The notes beneath the pieces were generated by a model that saw only the letters and a list, made by a program, of their open reading frames with translations, had not been told where the DNA came from and did not search any database. From assembly GCA_035259385.1 (NCBI GenBank), contig DATFWL010000103.1, forward strand, positions 28,855 to 92,854: 64,000 nucleotides of DNA, given 5' to 3'. The stretch's first letter is position 1. Every line of letters begins with the position of its first letter. Position numbers and translations under genes: made by a program. This document shows, piece after piece, positions 51,482 through 60,932 of this stretch. This DNA is from QHWK01 sp035259385 (GTDB taxonomy: Bacteria > Acidobacteriota > Vicinamibacteria > Vicinamibacterales > CAVVIG01).

Positions 51482-52486
51482 ATGTGGATGCAGGACCGAT
51501 TGACCGGGTCGAGCGACGCGAAGGAACCGAAAGAGAGCCGGCGCGCGCTGAAACTTACGGCCGCCATCTGCACATGGAATCGATGCGAATCCCTTCGAAA
51601 GACGCTCGAAGGCTTTGCGAGGCTCAAGGTTCCCCCCGACACAGAATGGGAACTCCTGGTCGTCAACAACAACTCCACCGACGGCACCGACGACGTCATT
51701 CGCGCGTTCACAGATCGGTTGCCGATCCGGGGCACCTTCGAGTCGAGAGCCGGTCAGTCGAACGCTCGCAACCGCGTGATGAAGGAAGCGAACGGCGACT
51801 ACATCCTGTGGACCGATGACGATGTCACGGTGTCCGCTGATTGGCTGGTTGCGTACGCCGAAGCGTTCAGGGAGCGACCCGACGGCGCTTTGTTCGGCGG
51901 CCCGATCGAGCCGTCGTTCGACGGCACGCCGCCGAAGTGGCTGACGCAAATCTACCCGGTGATCGCCGGCGTTTATGCGGCTCGCGATTTCGGCCACGAG
52001 CCGGTTCAGTTCACGGCGCCAAATAACATTCCGTGGGGCGCGAATTACGTCACCCGCGCGAGGGAGCAGGCGCGTCATCCATACAACCCCGAACTGGGAT
52101 ATCGACCGGGCCGGGCGATTTCCTGGGAAGAGACCGAAGTCATCCTCGCCATGCTGGCCGAAGGTATCAAGGGCTGGTGGGTGCCGAGGGCGGCTGTTCG
52201 CCATCACATTCCGGGGGCTCGACAGACGACGAAATACCTGCGGAACCACTTCTACAATCGCGGTCGGTACTTCGCGCTCCGCCGCCACCAGCCTTATCGT
52301 CGGCTGCTTTTCGGCCGTCCACCGTGGCTGCTGAGGCAGGCCGCGGCCTCCGAGCTGAAGTACCGCCTCCACCGCCTGGTCTCCAGCCCGGATGTGTGGG
52401 TGGAGCATCTGATCACGTCGAGTGAGAGCTGGGGCATCCTGCGTGACTACACGCCGCGAGGCCCCAACGAGGATCGCCCGCATTGA
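51482..52486 (+). CDS. Family 2 glycosyltransferase
   Basis: 334 residues. After an Arg/Lys-rich lead, the GT-A core shows LTAAICTWNRCESL, WELLVVNNNSTDG, GQSNARNRVMK and WTDDDVTV. The segment NNIPWGANYVTRA and PGRAISWEETEV mark the acceptor side. Related to the gene at 47959. Last member of the glycan cluster, followed by a possible terminator. Confidence 0.9.
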   Translation: MWMQDRLTGSSDAKEPKESRRALKLTAAICTWNRCESLRKTLEGFARLKVPPDTEWELLVVNNNSTDGTDDVIRAFTDRLPIRGTFESRAGQSNARNRVMKEANGDYILWTDDDVTVSADWLVAYAEAFRERPDGALFGGPIEPSFDGTPPKWLTQIYPVIAGVYAARDFGHEPVQFTAPNNIPWGANYVTRAREQARHPYNPELGYRPGRAISWEETEVILAMLAEGIKGWWVPRAAVRHHIPGARQTTKYLRNHFYNRGRYFALRRHQPYRRLLFGRPPWLLRQAAASELKYRLHRLVSSPDVWVEHLITSSESWGILRDYTPRGPNEDRPH

Positions 52487-52553
52487 GGCGTGGCGCCTCC
52501 CGGGGCGCCACATCCCCTGCGAACCCTTCCTCCTCCTTCATGCCACTTTCGTA

Positions 52554-52590
52554 AGGCCGGGTATTCGGCCCGGCCTGCGAGCCCGTTTTT
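52554..52590 (+). terminator. Possible terminator after the glycan cluster
   Basis: AGGCCGGG (52554-52561) and CCCGGCCT (52569-52576) form an eight-base-pair stem with a seven-base loop; TTTTT follows at 52586-52590. The nine-base gap between stem and T-run makes it a weaker fit than a canonical intrinsic terminator. Confidence 0.45.
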
Positions 52591-52736
52591 AGCGCGCGTT
52601 TCAAAATCGATGTAGGGCCACCAGGTGACAGCCGCGTCGGAAGGCGAGGCCGGGTATACTCGCGCCGCTCACGTCCGATTTGCCGACCGACTCTCGAAAC
52701 GCGCGCGCGATTTAGACGCGATCGCAAGGAGGCCTC

Positions 52737-54005
52737 GTGGCTGACGACAAGGACAGTGACTCCGCCAAGTCCAAGGGAGCTGACAGCTGTGCTGAGAACG
52801 GAACCTGGACGAGCGCGCCAAAGCCGCCGTCGAAGCTGCAGCCGCTCGATTTCGCCACCATCGATCCGGCAGAGAACGCTCGAGTCGCCACGGCCGGCTC
52901 CATGACGTTCATGATGACCGGCTGCTCGGGCGATCCCGACACTCCGACGCACACGCGCGCCGTTGCCGCGGCGATGGTCGGCGCGGGCGGCGCAGCGTTT
53001 TTCTATCACCTCGGAGACGTCACCTACGTTCCGGACAAAGGCAGCGGTGGAACGGACGACGAGCGAACGCTATGGAACGATCAGTTCTACGCCGCCTACA
53101 CGTCGTTCCCGAAGCAGATCGTCTCGATCGCCGGCAACCACGACGGCAAGCTCTCGAGCCATCACAAGACGTCGCAGCTGACCAACTACATGGCGAACTT
53201 CTGCGCCGATGCGTCGGCCTGGCCGCACCCGTGGAAACACAACAGCACCGACAAGCGGCCGGCGATGATTCAGCCGTTCGTCTACTGGCGTTTCGAAACG
53301 CCGCTCGCGCATTTCATCGGCCTGTATACCAACGTGGTGAACGGCGGCATGCTCGACGAACCGGCGCCGCACGCCGATTTCAGGGCCGGAGCGCAGTACA
53401 AGTGGCTGGTCGGCGAGCTGAGCGCCGTGAAGGCGGCGAACGCACAGAGCACGTCGAAGAAAGCGGTCCTGCTCGCCCTGCACTATCCACCATATTCGGG
53501 CGCCGCGAACTTCGATGTCCGCGGCGATCAGTCGAAGGGCCCGACGCCGCACGCCAAGCACGCGCCCTATCTTGCCGTGGCGTTGCAGCAGGCGTTCGCC
53601 GCCGCCGGCCAGCGTCCCGACGTCATCTTCTCGGCGCACGCGCATCTGTTTCAGCGCCTCAGCTACCACTACGCCGACGGCACCGTCGTGCCCTGCCTGA
53701 TCGTCGGCTGCGGAGGCCATTCGCCGCTCGAGGATCTGTCGGAACCGTGCGCCGGCGGCAAGGGCGTGCAGCGCCCCGCGCCGTTCCCGGCGGTCGTGCC
53801 GGGGACGTTCGCGTTCCCGAAGGGCGAGTCAGCCGTGGTGGAGTACTACGAAGACGGGATCAGCGGCGGGATGTTCGGCTTCCTGCAGGTGACGATCGAG
53901 GCGCGAACGCTGTCGGCTCGCTTCGTCGACACGTCGCGGACGGTTCGCGACGGGTTCGTGCTCGATCTGGACAGTCACACGTATCGCGCCACGCCCGTGG
54001 CGTGA
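52737..54005 (+). CDS. Metallophosphoesterase (purple-acid/calcineurin fold)
   Basis: 422 residues from a GTG preceded by a perfect AAGGAGG five bases away. Metal motifs are FYHLGDVTY, SIAGNHDGK, LLALHYPPYSG and the late FSAHAHLFQR. No signal peptide or membrane segment is visible, so it is predicted cytoplasmic or exported by a non-classical route; a very hydrophilic lead (about 1-45) precedes the fold. Substrate unknown. Monocistronic. Confidence 0.85.
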   Translation: MADDKDSDSAKSKGADSCAENGTWTSAPKPPSKLQPLDFATIDPAENARVATAGSMTFMMTGCSGDPDTPTHTRAVAAAMVGAGGAAFFYHLGDVTYVPDKGSGGTDDERTLWNDQFYAAYTSFPKQIVSIAGNHDGKLSSHHKTSQLTNYMANFCADASAWPHPWKHNSTDKRPAMIQPFVYWRFETPLAHFIGLYTNVVNGGMLDEPAPHADFRAGAQYKWLVGELSAVKAANAQSTSKKAVLLALHYPPYSGAANFDVRGDQSKGPTPHAKHAPYLAVALQQAFAAAGQRPDVIFSAHAHLFQRLSYHYADGTVVPCLIVGCGGHSPLEDLSEPCAGGKGVQRPAPFPAVVPGTFAFPKGESAVVEYYEDGISGGMFGFLQVTIEARTLSARFVDTSRTVRDGFVLDLDSHTYRATPVA

Positions 54006-54194
54006 AACCCGTGGCGTGAAACCGACCGTGGGCTCGGCTGGACGCCGCGACCGCGTGGGGAGGCGATCGCGGCGATCCGAGAGAAGCCCAGCATCTGCGC
54101 GCGCCGCGGCTGCGCAGCCGGTTCGAGTACGCCGTCGTCGTTCCAAGTGGAACGTGACCCTCGCGGATCACGTAAACGAGTCTTGGGTGAAACC

Positions 54195-56630
54195 ATGGGA
54201 ACTCTGCTGCAGGACTTGCGCTTCGGCGTGCGTACCCTCCTCAAAGCGCCGGCACTGACCGCGGTTGCCGTCATCGCGCTGGCGCTCGGCATCGGGGCCA
54301 ATACCGCGATGTTCAGCATCGTCAACGCTGTCCTCCTCCGGCCCCTGCCATACGCCGAGCCCGACCGCCTGCTCCAGCTCTACACCAGCATGCCGCAATT
54401 CCGCGAGGCGTCGGTTTCGTACCCGAACTTTCTCGACTGGAAGGAGCGGAGCCGGTCGTTCGATCTGATGGCGGCATACCGCGGCGACACCTTCAACCTC
54501 ACCGGGCAAGCGACACCTGAGCGGCTCCTTGGCCAGATGGCTTCCGCGGACACGTTTTCTATGCTCGGGGTGAAGCCGATGGTGGGCCGTACGTTCTCTG
54601 CCGATGAAGACCGCCGCGGCGGCGCGCCCGTTGTCGTGCTCACATCGAATTTCTGGAGGGCCCACTTCGGCGGCGATCCGCACGTGCTGGGCCGCGGCCT
54701 CACGCTCAGCGAACGGCTCTACACGATCATTGGCGTGGTCCCGAGCGACGACGTGATCTGGCGGCGGGCATCGATCATCGTTCCGATTGGCCAGTGGACC
54801 GAGCCGCTGTTCTGGAACCGCGGCGTGGGGATGGGCATGCGCGTGCTCGGGCGGGTCAAGGCCGGCGTGTCGTTGACGCAGGCGCAAGGCGAGCTCAACG
54901 GCATTGCTGCCGCGCTGGCGCACGAGTACCCGACGGAAGACAAGGATCGCGGTATCTATGCAGTTTCACTGCGCGAGAATCTGACGGGGGACGTGCGCAC
55001 GCCGCTGCTCGTGCTGCTGGGAGCAGTCGGCTTCGTGCTCCTCATGGCATGCGCGAACGTCGCCAACCTCCTGCTGGCGCGCGCAACGTCGCGGCGGCGC
55101 GAGCTGGCGATTCGCGCCGCCCTCGGCGCCACGCGTGGCCGGGTTGCGCGGCAACTGCTCACCGAAAGTCTGCTGCTGGCGAGCGCCGGAGGCGCGCTCG
55201 GACTGGCGCTCGCGCGATCACTCAACGCCGTGTTCGTGGCGAGAATTGCCGACCAGCTCCCGCGCGCCGATCGGATTCATCTCGACGCCTCGGTGCTCGG
55301 GTTCACGGCGCTGGTTGCGCTCGGAGCGAGCTTTCTGTTTGGACTCGCGCCGGCGCTGCGCGGCGCGCGCGCCGATTTGAACGATGCGCTCAAGGAAGGC
55401 GATCGCGGCAACACGAGCCGCCAGCGTCTGCTGCCTGCGCTCGTCGTCGTCGAGATCGCTCTGGGATTGGTGTTGACCGTGTCGGCCGGACTGATGATTC
55501 GCACGATGTCGCACCTGTGGAGCGTGAATCCTGGCTTCGATCCGCAGCAGGTGCTGACGTTCGGCGTCGCCGGATCGCCCGCGGTTCACGGCGCGCCGGC
55601 GGCGGTCCGCAACGGGATCGGACAAACCGTCGACCGGCTGCGATCCGTGCCCGGCGTTTCGGCAATCAGCGTGCTGTTCGGCGGGCTGCCAATGAACGGC
55701 GATTCCGAGCTGCCCTACTGGGTGGAGGGGCGCCCGAAACCTGCCGAGCAGAGTCAGATGGACCTGGCGCTGTTCTACGGCGTCGATCCCGAGTATCTCA
55801 GCGTGATGCGCATACCGTTGCTGCGCGGGCGGTTTCTCTCGGCGCAGGACAGCGAGACGACGCCTTGCGTCGTTGCCATCGACGAAGAGTTTGCCGCCAA
55901 GGCATTCCCCAATCAGGAGCCGCTGGGCCAGCACGTCAACTTCGAGCTGCTGCCGCTGAAGTGCGAGATCGTCGGTATTGTCGGCCATGTCAAACACTGG
56001 GGCCTGGACGCCGACGCGACCGCAAAAGTGCACTCACAGTTGTACCTGCCCTATCGCCAACTCCCCGACAGCGTCATGGACCTGGCCTCAACGTCTGCCG
56101 ACTACGTGGTTCGGGCAAACGGCGATCCGCACGCGCTTGCCCCTGCTCTCAAGCAGGCGATCGGCGCAGTGAGCAGCAACATGGTGATGTTCGGAGAACA
56201 GAGCATGCAGGAGGTCATCGATGACTCGCTGTCGGCCAGGCGCTTCACGAGACTTCTGCTCGGCACGTTCGCGCTCCTCGCGCTGATGTTGGCTGGCATC
56301 GGCATCTACGGCGTCGTCTCTTACTCGGTGACGCAGAGCACGCACGACATCGGCGTGCGAATGGCGCTCGGCGCCGGCAGAGGCGCGGTCCTCGGCGCGG
56401 TCCTGAAGAGCGCGATGAGCATGGCTGGCCTCGGGATCGCCCTCGGGACTGCGATCGCGTTCGCGGCCACGCGCGTCATGAAGGAGCTGTTGTTCGGTGT
56501 CAGCACGACCGATCCCATGACGTTTGGAGCGGTGGCGCTGGTCCTGGGAAGCGTGACGCTGCTCGCCAGCTACATTCCGGCGCGACGGGCGACCAAGGTG
56601 GATCCGATCGTGGCGTTGCGGTGCGAATAG
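54195..56630 (+). CDS. MacB/FtsX-like ABC permease, orphan duplicated type
   Basis: 811 residues from the ATG at 54195. It has two tandem FtsX units: the first with MacB_PCD periplasmic domain (LRFGVRTLLKAP, then about 270 residues and LLVLLGAVGFVLLMACANVA), the second beginning RQRLLPALVVVEIALGLVL and ending with IPARRATKVDPIVALR. This duplicated, ATPase-less layout (ADOP-like) is hugely expanded in Acidobacteriota. No ATPase gene is adjacent. It would couple periplasmic events to a distant ATPase or act alone. Confidence 0.9.
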   Translation: MGTLLQDLRFGVRTLLKAPALTAVAVIALALGIGANTAMFSIVNAVLLRPLPYAEPDRLLQLYTSMPQFREASVSYPNFLDWKERSRSFDLMAAYRGDTFNLTGQATPERLLGQMASADTFSMLGVKPMVGRTFSADEDRRGGAPVVVLTSNFWRAHFGGDPHVLGRGLTLSERLYTIIGVVPSDDVIWRRASIIVPIGQWTEPLFWNRGVGMGMRVLGRVKAGVSLTQAQGELNGIAAALAHEYPTEDKDRGIYAVSLRENLTGDVRTPLLVLLGAVGFVLLMACANVANLLLARATSRRRELAIRAALGATRGRVARQLLTESLLLASAGGALGLALARSLNAVFVARIADQLPRADRIHLDASVLGFTALVALGASFLFGLAPALRGARADLNDALKEGDRGNTSRQRLLPALVVVEIALGLVLTVSAGLMIRTMSHLWSVNPGFDPQQVLTFGVAGSPAVHGAPAAVRNGIGQTVDRLRSVPGVSAISVLFGGLPMNGDSELPYWVEGRPKPAEQSQMDLALFYGVDPEYLSVMRIPLLRGRFLSAQDSETTPCVVAIDEEFAAKAFPNQEPLGQHVNFELLPLKCEIVGIVGHVKHWGLDADATAKVHSQLYLPYRQLPDSVMDLASTSADYVVRANGDPHALAPALKQAIGAVSSNMVMFGEQSMQEVIDDSLSARRFTRLLLGTFALLALMLAGIGIYGVVSYSVTQSTHDIGVRMALGAGRGAVLGAVLKSAMSMAGLGIALGTAIAFAATRVMKELLFGVSTTDPMTFGAVALVLGSVTLLASYIPARRATKVDPIVALRCE

Positions 56631-56653
56631 ACGGACGCTTCCTGGCCTGGTCT

Positions 56654-57574
56654 CTAGGGCAGCTTGCCGGTGAGCTGCTGGTACAACCGTCGCACGGCTG
56701 TTTCCCGCTGCGCGTCGTAGCCCTGCAGCCCTTCATACTGAGGCCAGCGGATCGCGGCAACCGCCTGATCCTCGGTTGCGCCGCGGGCGATCGCTTGCTG
56801 AACCGCGTCACGCACATCCACCAGCATCTGACGGAATCGACGGAGTCCCTGTCGCGTCTCTCGCGGATCCGCGGGCATCGGTCCGTGTCCCGGCACGAAG
56901 ATGTCGGCGCCGAGCGCCTCGACGGCGTCCAGGGCACGAAGCCAGTCGAGGCCGTATCCGTCGTTGATGAACAGGAACTGATCGGCGAAGTAGAGCTCGC
57001 TCAGGTAGACGATCCGATCCTGCGGCACGAAGATGATGCTGTCGCCGCGCGTGTGCGCCCGGCCGACGTAGAGGATCTGGATTTCCTTGCCACCTTGATA
57101 CAGCGTCAGGCGATCTCTGAACGTCTGGTTCGGCAGGCGTGACGTCTGTTCCTCGGCCGACACGTTCTGGCGCTGCATGAGCCCCAGAAGGTCGGTGCGG
57201 TAGTTCTCGTGCCCGATCTTCAACACGTCCGCGTAGGCGATGTTGCCCTTCGAGTAGTTGTCGTGGAAGGTCGAGGACACGAGCACGCGGACCGGCTGCC
57301 GGATGGTGTTCGCGATGGCTGCGCGCTCTGCCCGCGCGACCGCCTCGGAATTCAAGGCGTCGAGCACCACGACGCCGTCGCCGGTGACGATAATCCCGCT
57401 GTTGTAGGTCGCGGAGCTGAACACGTAGTGGCCAGGGATGATCTGGCGCAGGTTGGTGGACGGCGTGCGCTCGGGTGCCGTCTGCGCGTCCGCCGTCCGC
57501 GCCGGCGGCTGCGACGGTGACAACGCCGAGACGGCGACGAGCATCAGCAAAGTGCCCACCCGTGACTCCACCAT
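56654..57574 (-). CDS. Exported MBL-fold protein with degraded zinc motif
   Basis: 306 residues with a signal peptide (to about 30, LSPSQPPARTADAQ). The fold is metallo-beta-lactamase-like (YNSGIIVTGDGVVVLDALNS). Where HxHxDH should be, the sequence reads STFHDNYSKGN, so the first His, the Asp and the last His are replaced by Thr, Asn and Tyr. The later RAHTRGDSI and FVPGHGP are kept. It may bind one metal or none and have a different reaction or a binding role. Monocistronic or paired with the BNR gene 27 bases upstream. Confidence 0.75.
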   Translation of the reverse strand: MVESRVGTLLMLVAVSALSPSQPPARTADAQTAPERTPSTNLRQIIPGHYVFSSATYNSGIIVTGDGVVVLDALNSEAVARAERAAIANTIRQPVRVLVSSTFHDNYSKGNIAYADVLKIGHENYRTDLLGLMQRQNVSAEEQTSRLPNQTFRDRLTLYQGGKEIQILYVGRAHTRGDSIIFVPQDRIVYLSELYFADQFLFINDGYGLDWLRALDAVEALGADIFVPGHGPMPADPRETRQGLRRFRQMLVDVRDAVQQAIARGATEDQAVAAIRWPQYEGLQGYDAQRETAVRRLYQQLTGKLP

Positions 57575-57601
57575 CGCCGCCTCCTCGTGGACTTCGCGCT
57601 C

Positions 57602-59410
57602 TTACGGCACCTTCACCTTCTGGAAGAATACGTCCTCTTGAGGATGTGTCTGCCCGGAGATCGGATCCAGCACGTTCACCGGCTCGGTGAGCAGGTTGCG
57701 CATATCGCCCCAGGCGGCGTAGACGGTGCCATTTGCAGTCGTCACGCTCTGGTACTCGCCCAGCGCATAGCAGGGCTGAATCTGGCGATCGTAGTTGGTG
57801 GTCGCGAAGGGCTGCGCCACGCTGGGAATCGGGATGTTCGTCGGAGGCAGATCGAACGACGTGCTCGTCACACGCGCCGTGCGGTCCGGCGGGAAGCTGG
57901 CGCCGCGATCGTGCGAGTTGGCCATATCGAGATCGAGCGTGCTGTTGCCGTGCTGCGTGTAATACGTCACATGCACGTCGTTCGGATTCTTGTCGATCGC
58001 CAGCGCCGGCAGCACGTGGTGTTTGTCGCCGGCGACGTCAGGATTGACCGTGATCGGGCCGGTCCACGTCTTGCCGCCATCGTCGGAGCGGATGAAGAGA
58101 ACGTTCGATCCACCGTTGAGGTCGCCGAAAGCAAGGCTCGTGGAGTTGGACCATGCCAGGTAAACGACCCCGTTGCGCGCCGCCGCCGCGGGTTGCAACG
58201 TCATGCGCGACGCGCTGATGTAGCGCGGGAGGCCGGTGAGTCCCGGACCGCCGATCTGCGTGCCGTGAACCGTCAGACGAAAATTGAGAATGAACCGACC
58301 GTTGGACAGACGAGTGGCGCCGCATTCGGTGGCTGCCCCTGGCTGGGTCACGGGCATGACCGTCGGACTCGGCGCGCCGGGGATGTTGAACGTCGCGAAC
58401 GAGAAGGTCTCGCCGGCGTCGCTGGAAATCAGCATCTGAATGAAATCCTGGTCAGCGTTGCTGAAGCGCAGGAACGGGACGTACAGCGTTCCTGTGATCT
58501 GGTCGACCACCGGATTGGAGAACTGGAGACAGTTCGTCGGATGCGTCGGATTCGGATCGGCCGTGGGAACCAAAATGGTCTTGGCGGTGAAGCTCGCGCC
58601 GCCATCGATGGAGCGGCCGAAGCGCAACTCGCAGGCAGCTTGCTGAAAGCTGGTCCAGGTGACGTAGATGTTGTCGCGGCTCTTGACGTTGGGATCCGGG
58701 CCGACGGCAAGCCACTCCTTGTCCGACCCATCGTCTACTTGCACGATCACGCCGTCGCTCCACGTTCTTCCACCATCGCTGGAGCGGTTGACGGCGATGG
58801 TTCCATGGCCAGCGGCGTCATCTGCCAGCTGCGCAAAAAAGAAGTTCCCGTGCCGGTCAACGCCCACTGAGGGATCGCCGAAGGTTTCGCCGGCGCCAGC
58901 CGCCGGCGGCATGAATCCGCTCGTCCAGGTTTTGCCGCCATCGTTCGATGTCGCAAAACCAGAGAGCCGCACACGGTCCACGATCAGCCCTGGGCCGTTC
59001 GGATTGGGACTGACGTGAATGCCGGTGGAATCGTTATAGGTGACGACGATGTCCTTGCCGTGCGCCGCGGTCGAGACCTCGCTCTGCGTGGCTCGCACGA
59101 ACGGCCGGAAGCCGGTGAAGATCTGAACGAAGTCCTCGGTGCTGCTGTTGACTTGCACGTTCCCGCCGCGCAAGTGGATTTGCGGGACTGTGTCTGTGCC
59201 GGCGACCGGGCTGTCGATGTCGGGCAGAACGATGTGACCAGATGCGGTGAGCTCGTCGGCCAGCACCCGGCCGCCCGAGCGGACGTCCATCTCCTCGCCA
59301 AGCTTGGTGACGAAGCCGAGCGGTACGGTTTGCGCTCTTGCTGCGGGGGCCAGTGCAGCCATGAACGTGACGAGTGCCAATCCACAACGAAGCGGTCGCT
59401 CAGCTCGCAT
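57602..59410 (-). CDS. Secreted BNR-repeat (sialidase-like) protein
   Basis: 602 residues with a signal peptide (ending PAARAQ). At least five BNR/Asp-box-type turns occur (SNDGGKTWTSG, SSDGGRTWSDG, SIDGGASFTAK, SSDAGETFSFA, SDDGGKTWTGP). This is a six-blade beta-propeller. The sialidase catalytic residues could not be confirmed, so it is not called a sialidase. It may bind or process extracellular polymers. The next gene in the same direction is the MBL-like one. Confidence 0.82.
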   Translation of the reverse strand: MRAERPLRCGLALVTFMAALAPAARAQTVPLGFVTKLGEEMDVRSGGRVLADELTASGHIVLPDIDSPVAGTDTVPQIHLRGGNVQVNSSTEDFVQIFTGFRPFVRATQSEVSTAAHGKDIVVTYNDSTGIHVSPNPNGPGLIVDRVRLSGFATSNDGGKTWTSGFMPPAAGAGETFGDPSVGVDRHGNFFFAQLADDAAGHGTIAVNRSSDGGRTWSDGVIVQVDDGSDKEWLAVGPDPNVKSRDNIYVTWTSFQQAACELRFGRSIDGGASFTAKTILVPTADPNPTHPTNCLQFSNPVVDQITGTLYVPFLRFSNADQDFIQMLISSDAGETFSFATFNIPGAPSPTVMPVTQPGAATECGATRLSNGRFILNFRLTVHGTQIGGPGLTGLPRYISASRMTLQPAAAARNGVVYLAWSNSTSLAFGDLNGGSNVLFIRSDDGGKTWTGPITVNPDVAGDKHHVLPALAIDKNPNDVHVTYYTQHGNSTLDLDMANSHDRGASFPPDRTARVTSTSFDLPPTNIPIPSVAQPFATTNYDRQIQPCYALGEYQSVTTANGTVYAAWGDMRNLLTEPVNVLDPISGQTHPQEDVFFQKVKVP

Positions 59411-59545
59411 CGCACCTCCTCACTTGTGTCGGAGCGCATTCTAGCCCGCGCATCCACGATACTCAGCTCGTCGGTATCGCGGCTCCGGTTTGCATGTGCG
59501 ATGTCAGCAAATTGATCGCGTTCGATCGTGACTCGCAGAAGATCA

Positions 59546-60835
59546 TTACCAGTGCGTCAGCGATCCGTCTGGCCGGCTGTAGACGTTGCTCGTCCGAGCT
59601 TGGTCGAACTCGGCGATTTGCGTCAGCGACTTGAAGTCGACAGCGACGCCGAGGCCCGGACGATCGTTCGGATAGAGCTTGCCGTTTCTGAACGTCACGA
59701 ATTCCGTCAGGTACGCGGGCGGACGATCGTCGTAGTTGTATTCCATCAGCGCCGGGCCGGAAAACGTCGACATCGTGTGCACGAGCGCGGCCGTGGCCAC
59801 GGGCCCGGTGAAGTGCGGCACGATCCCGACGGCCGACGTCTCGCACAACGCCATCACCTTGACCATCTCGGTGATGCCGCCGACGTTCGGGACCGTCGCC
59901 CTGATGTAGTCGATGTCCTTGTCGTAGAGCAGCCGGTGGAAATTCCAGCGTTGCCCCCACTCTTCGCCGTGTGCGAGCGGACAGGTGGTCATCTTCCGCA
60001 ACTTCGGGATCTCTTCGAGCGCCTGTTCGTCCCGGACCGGGTCCTCGACGAGATACGGTTCGTAGTCCTCGATCAACCTGCAGCAGCGAAGCGCGTCGGC
60101 GAAGTCGAACTTCTGATGGAAGTCGATCATCCAGTCGCCCTTGCCGACGCCGTCCCGGATTTCCTTGCAGGCGGCGGCGACGAGGCGCACGCGTTCATGC
60201 GTGTTGAAGACGTTGTCGGGAATCGCGCCGCCGATCGACGCGTCGACGCGGAAGACCCGATAGCCTTCCTCCATCGCCGCGCGCGCCCGATCGCGGAGCG
60301 CCGATCCGGAAATCGCGACGGCGGCATCGCCGCGGCCGCCCGCGCCGGGCGGTGGGGTCCCGGCCGGCCGGAACGTCGTTGCATAGCATTCGACGTAGTT
60401 CCGCGTGAGCCCATGGAGGAGGTCGTAGACCGGCAGCTGGAGCGCCTTGCCCTTGATATCCCACAACGCCAGGTCGATCGCGCCCTGCGCGTGGATCTTT
60501 TCACGCCCTGGCGGATAGAACGTGTCCATGTACATGTGGTGCCAGATCCGCTCGATCCGGAACGGATTCTGTCCGACGACGCTGCCGGCCAGCTGCTCGA
60601 CGAGATCCTTCGACCCGCCTTCTCCAATGCCGGTGATCCCGATGTCGGTCTCGACGGTCACGAGCATGGCACTCTGATTGAAGCTCCGGTTCATGCTGGG
60701 ATGGGTCCAGCACTTCACGCGTGTCACGGTGGCTCGAGGAAGTGCGGCGTCCGCGCGCGCCGGCCGGATGAGTCCGGCACCCACTCCGCCAACCCCAATC
60801 GCGATGGATTTGAAGAGCGATCTGCGGTTCATCAT
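59546..60835 (-). CDS. TAT-exported enolase-superfamily protein (mandelate racemase type)
   Basis: 429 residues from the ATG at 60835 with GAGGA seven bases upstream. The N-terminus (NRRSLFKSIAIGVGGVGAG) is a twin-arginine signal. The capping domain is followed by a barrel with metal ligands Asp238 (DFHQ), Glu264 (LVEDPV) and Glu291 (AHGEEWGQRW), and a His341 (VPHFTG). The usual catalytic KxK is replaced: the strand reads RVFRVDAS (Arg196, Asp198). The Asp-x-His metal pair resembles D-mannonate-type acid sugar dehydratases, but substrate and activity are open. Divergent from the 989-residue exoprotein. Confidence 0.82.
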   Translation of the reverse strand: MMNRRSLFKSIAIGVGGVGAGLIRPARADAALPRATVTRVKCWTHPSMNRSFNQSAMLVTVETDIGITGIGEGGSKDLVEQLAGSVVGQNPFRIERIWHHMYMDTFYPPGREKIHAQGAIDLALWDIKGKALQLPVYDLLHGLTRNYVECYATTFRPAGTPPPGAGGRGDAAVAISGSALRDRARAAMEEGYRVFRVDASIGGAIPDNVFNTHERVRLVAAACKEIRDGVGKGDWMIDFHQKFDFADALRCCRLIEDYEPYLVEDPVRDEQALEEIPKLRKMTTCPLAHGEEWGQRWNFHRLLYDKDIDYIRATVPNVGGITEMVKVMALCETSAVGIVPHFTGPVATAALVHTMSTFSGPALMEYNYDDRPPAYLTEFVTFRNGKLYPNDRPGLGVAVDFKSLTQIAEFDQARTSNVYSRPDGSLTHW

Positions 60836-60932
60836 GGATGGTTCCTCGCTTTTCACGCGGCGCCGGTTGACGCGACCCGCGCTGCTTTGCACGCGAAACG
60901 GTTCAGCGTTATAACACCATCGCCGCAACGCC

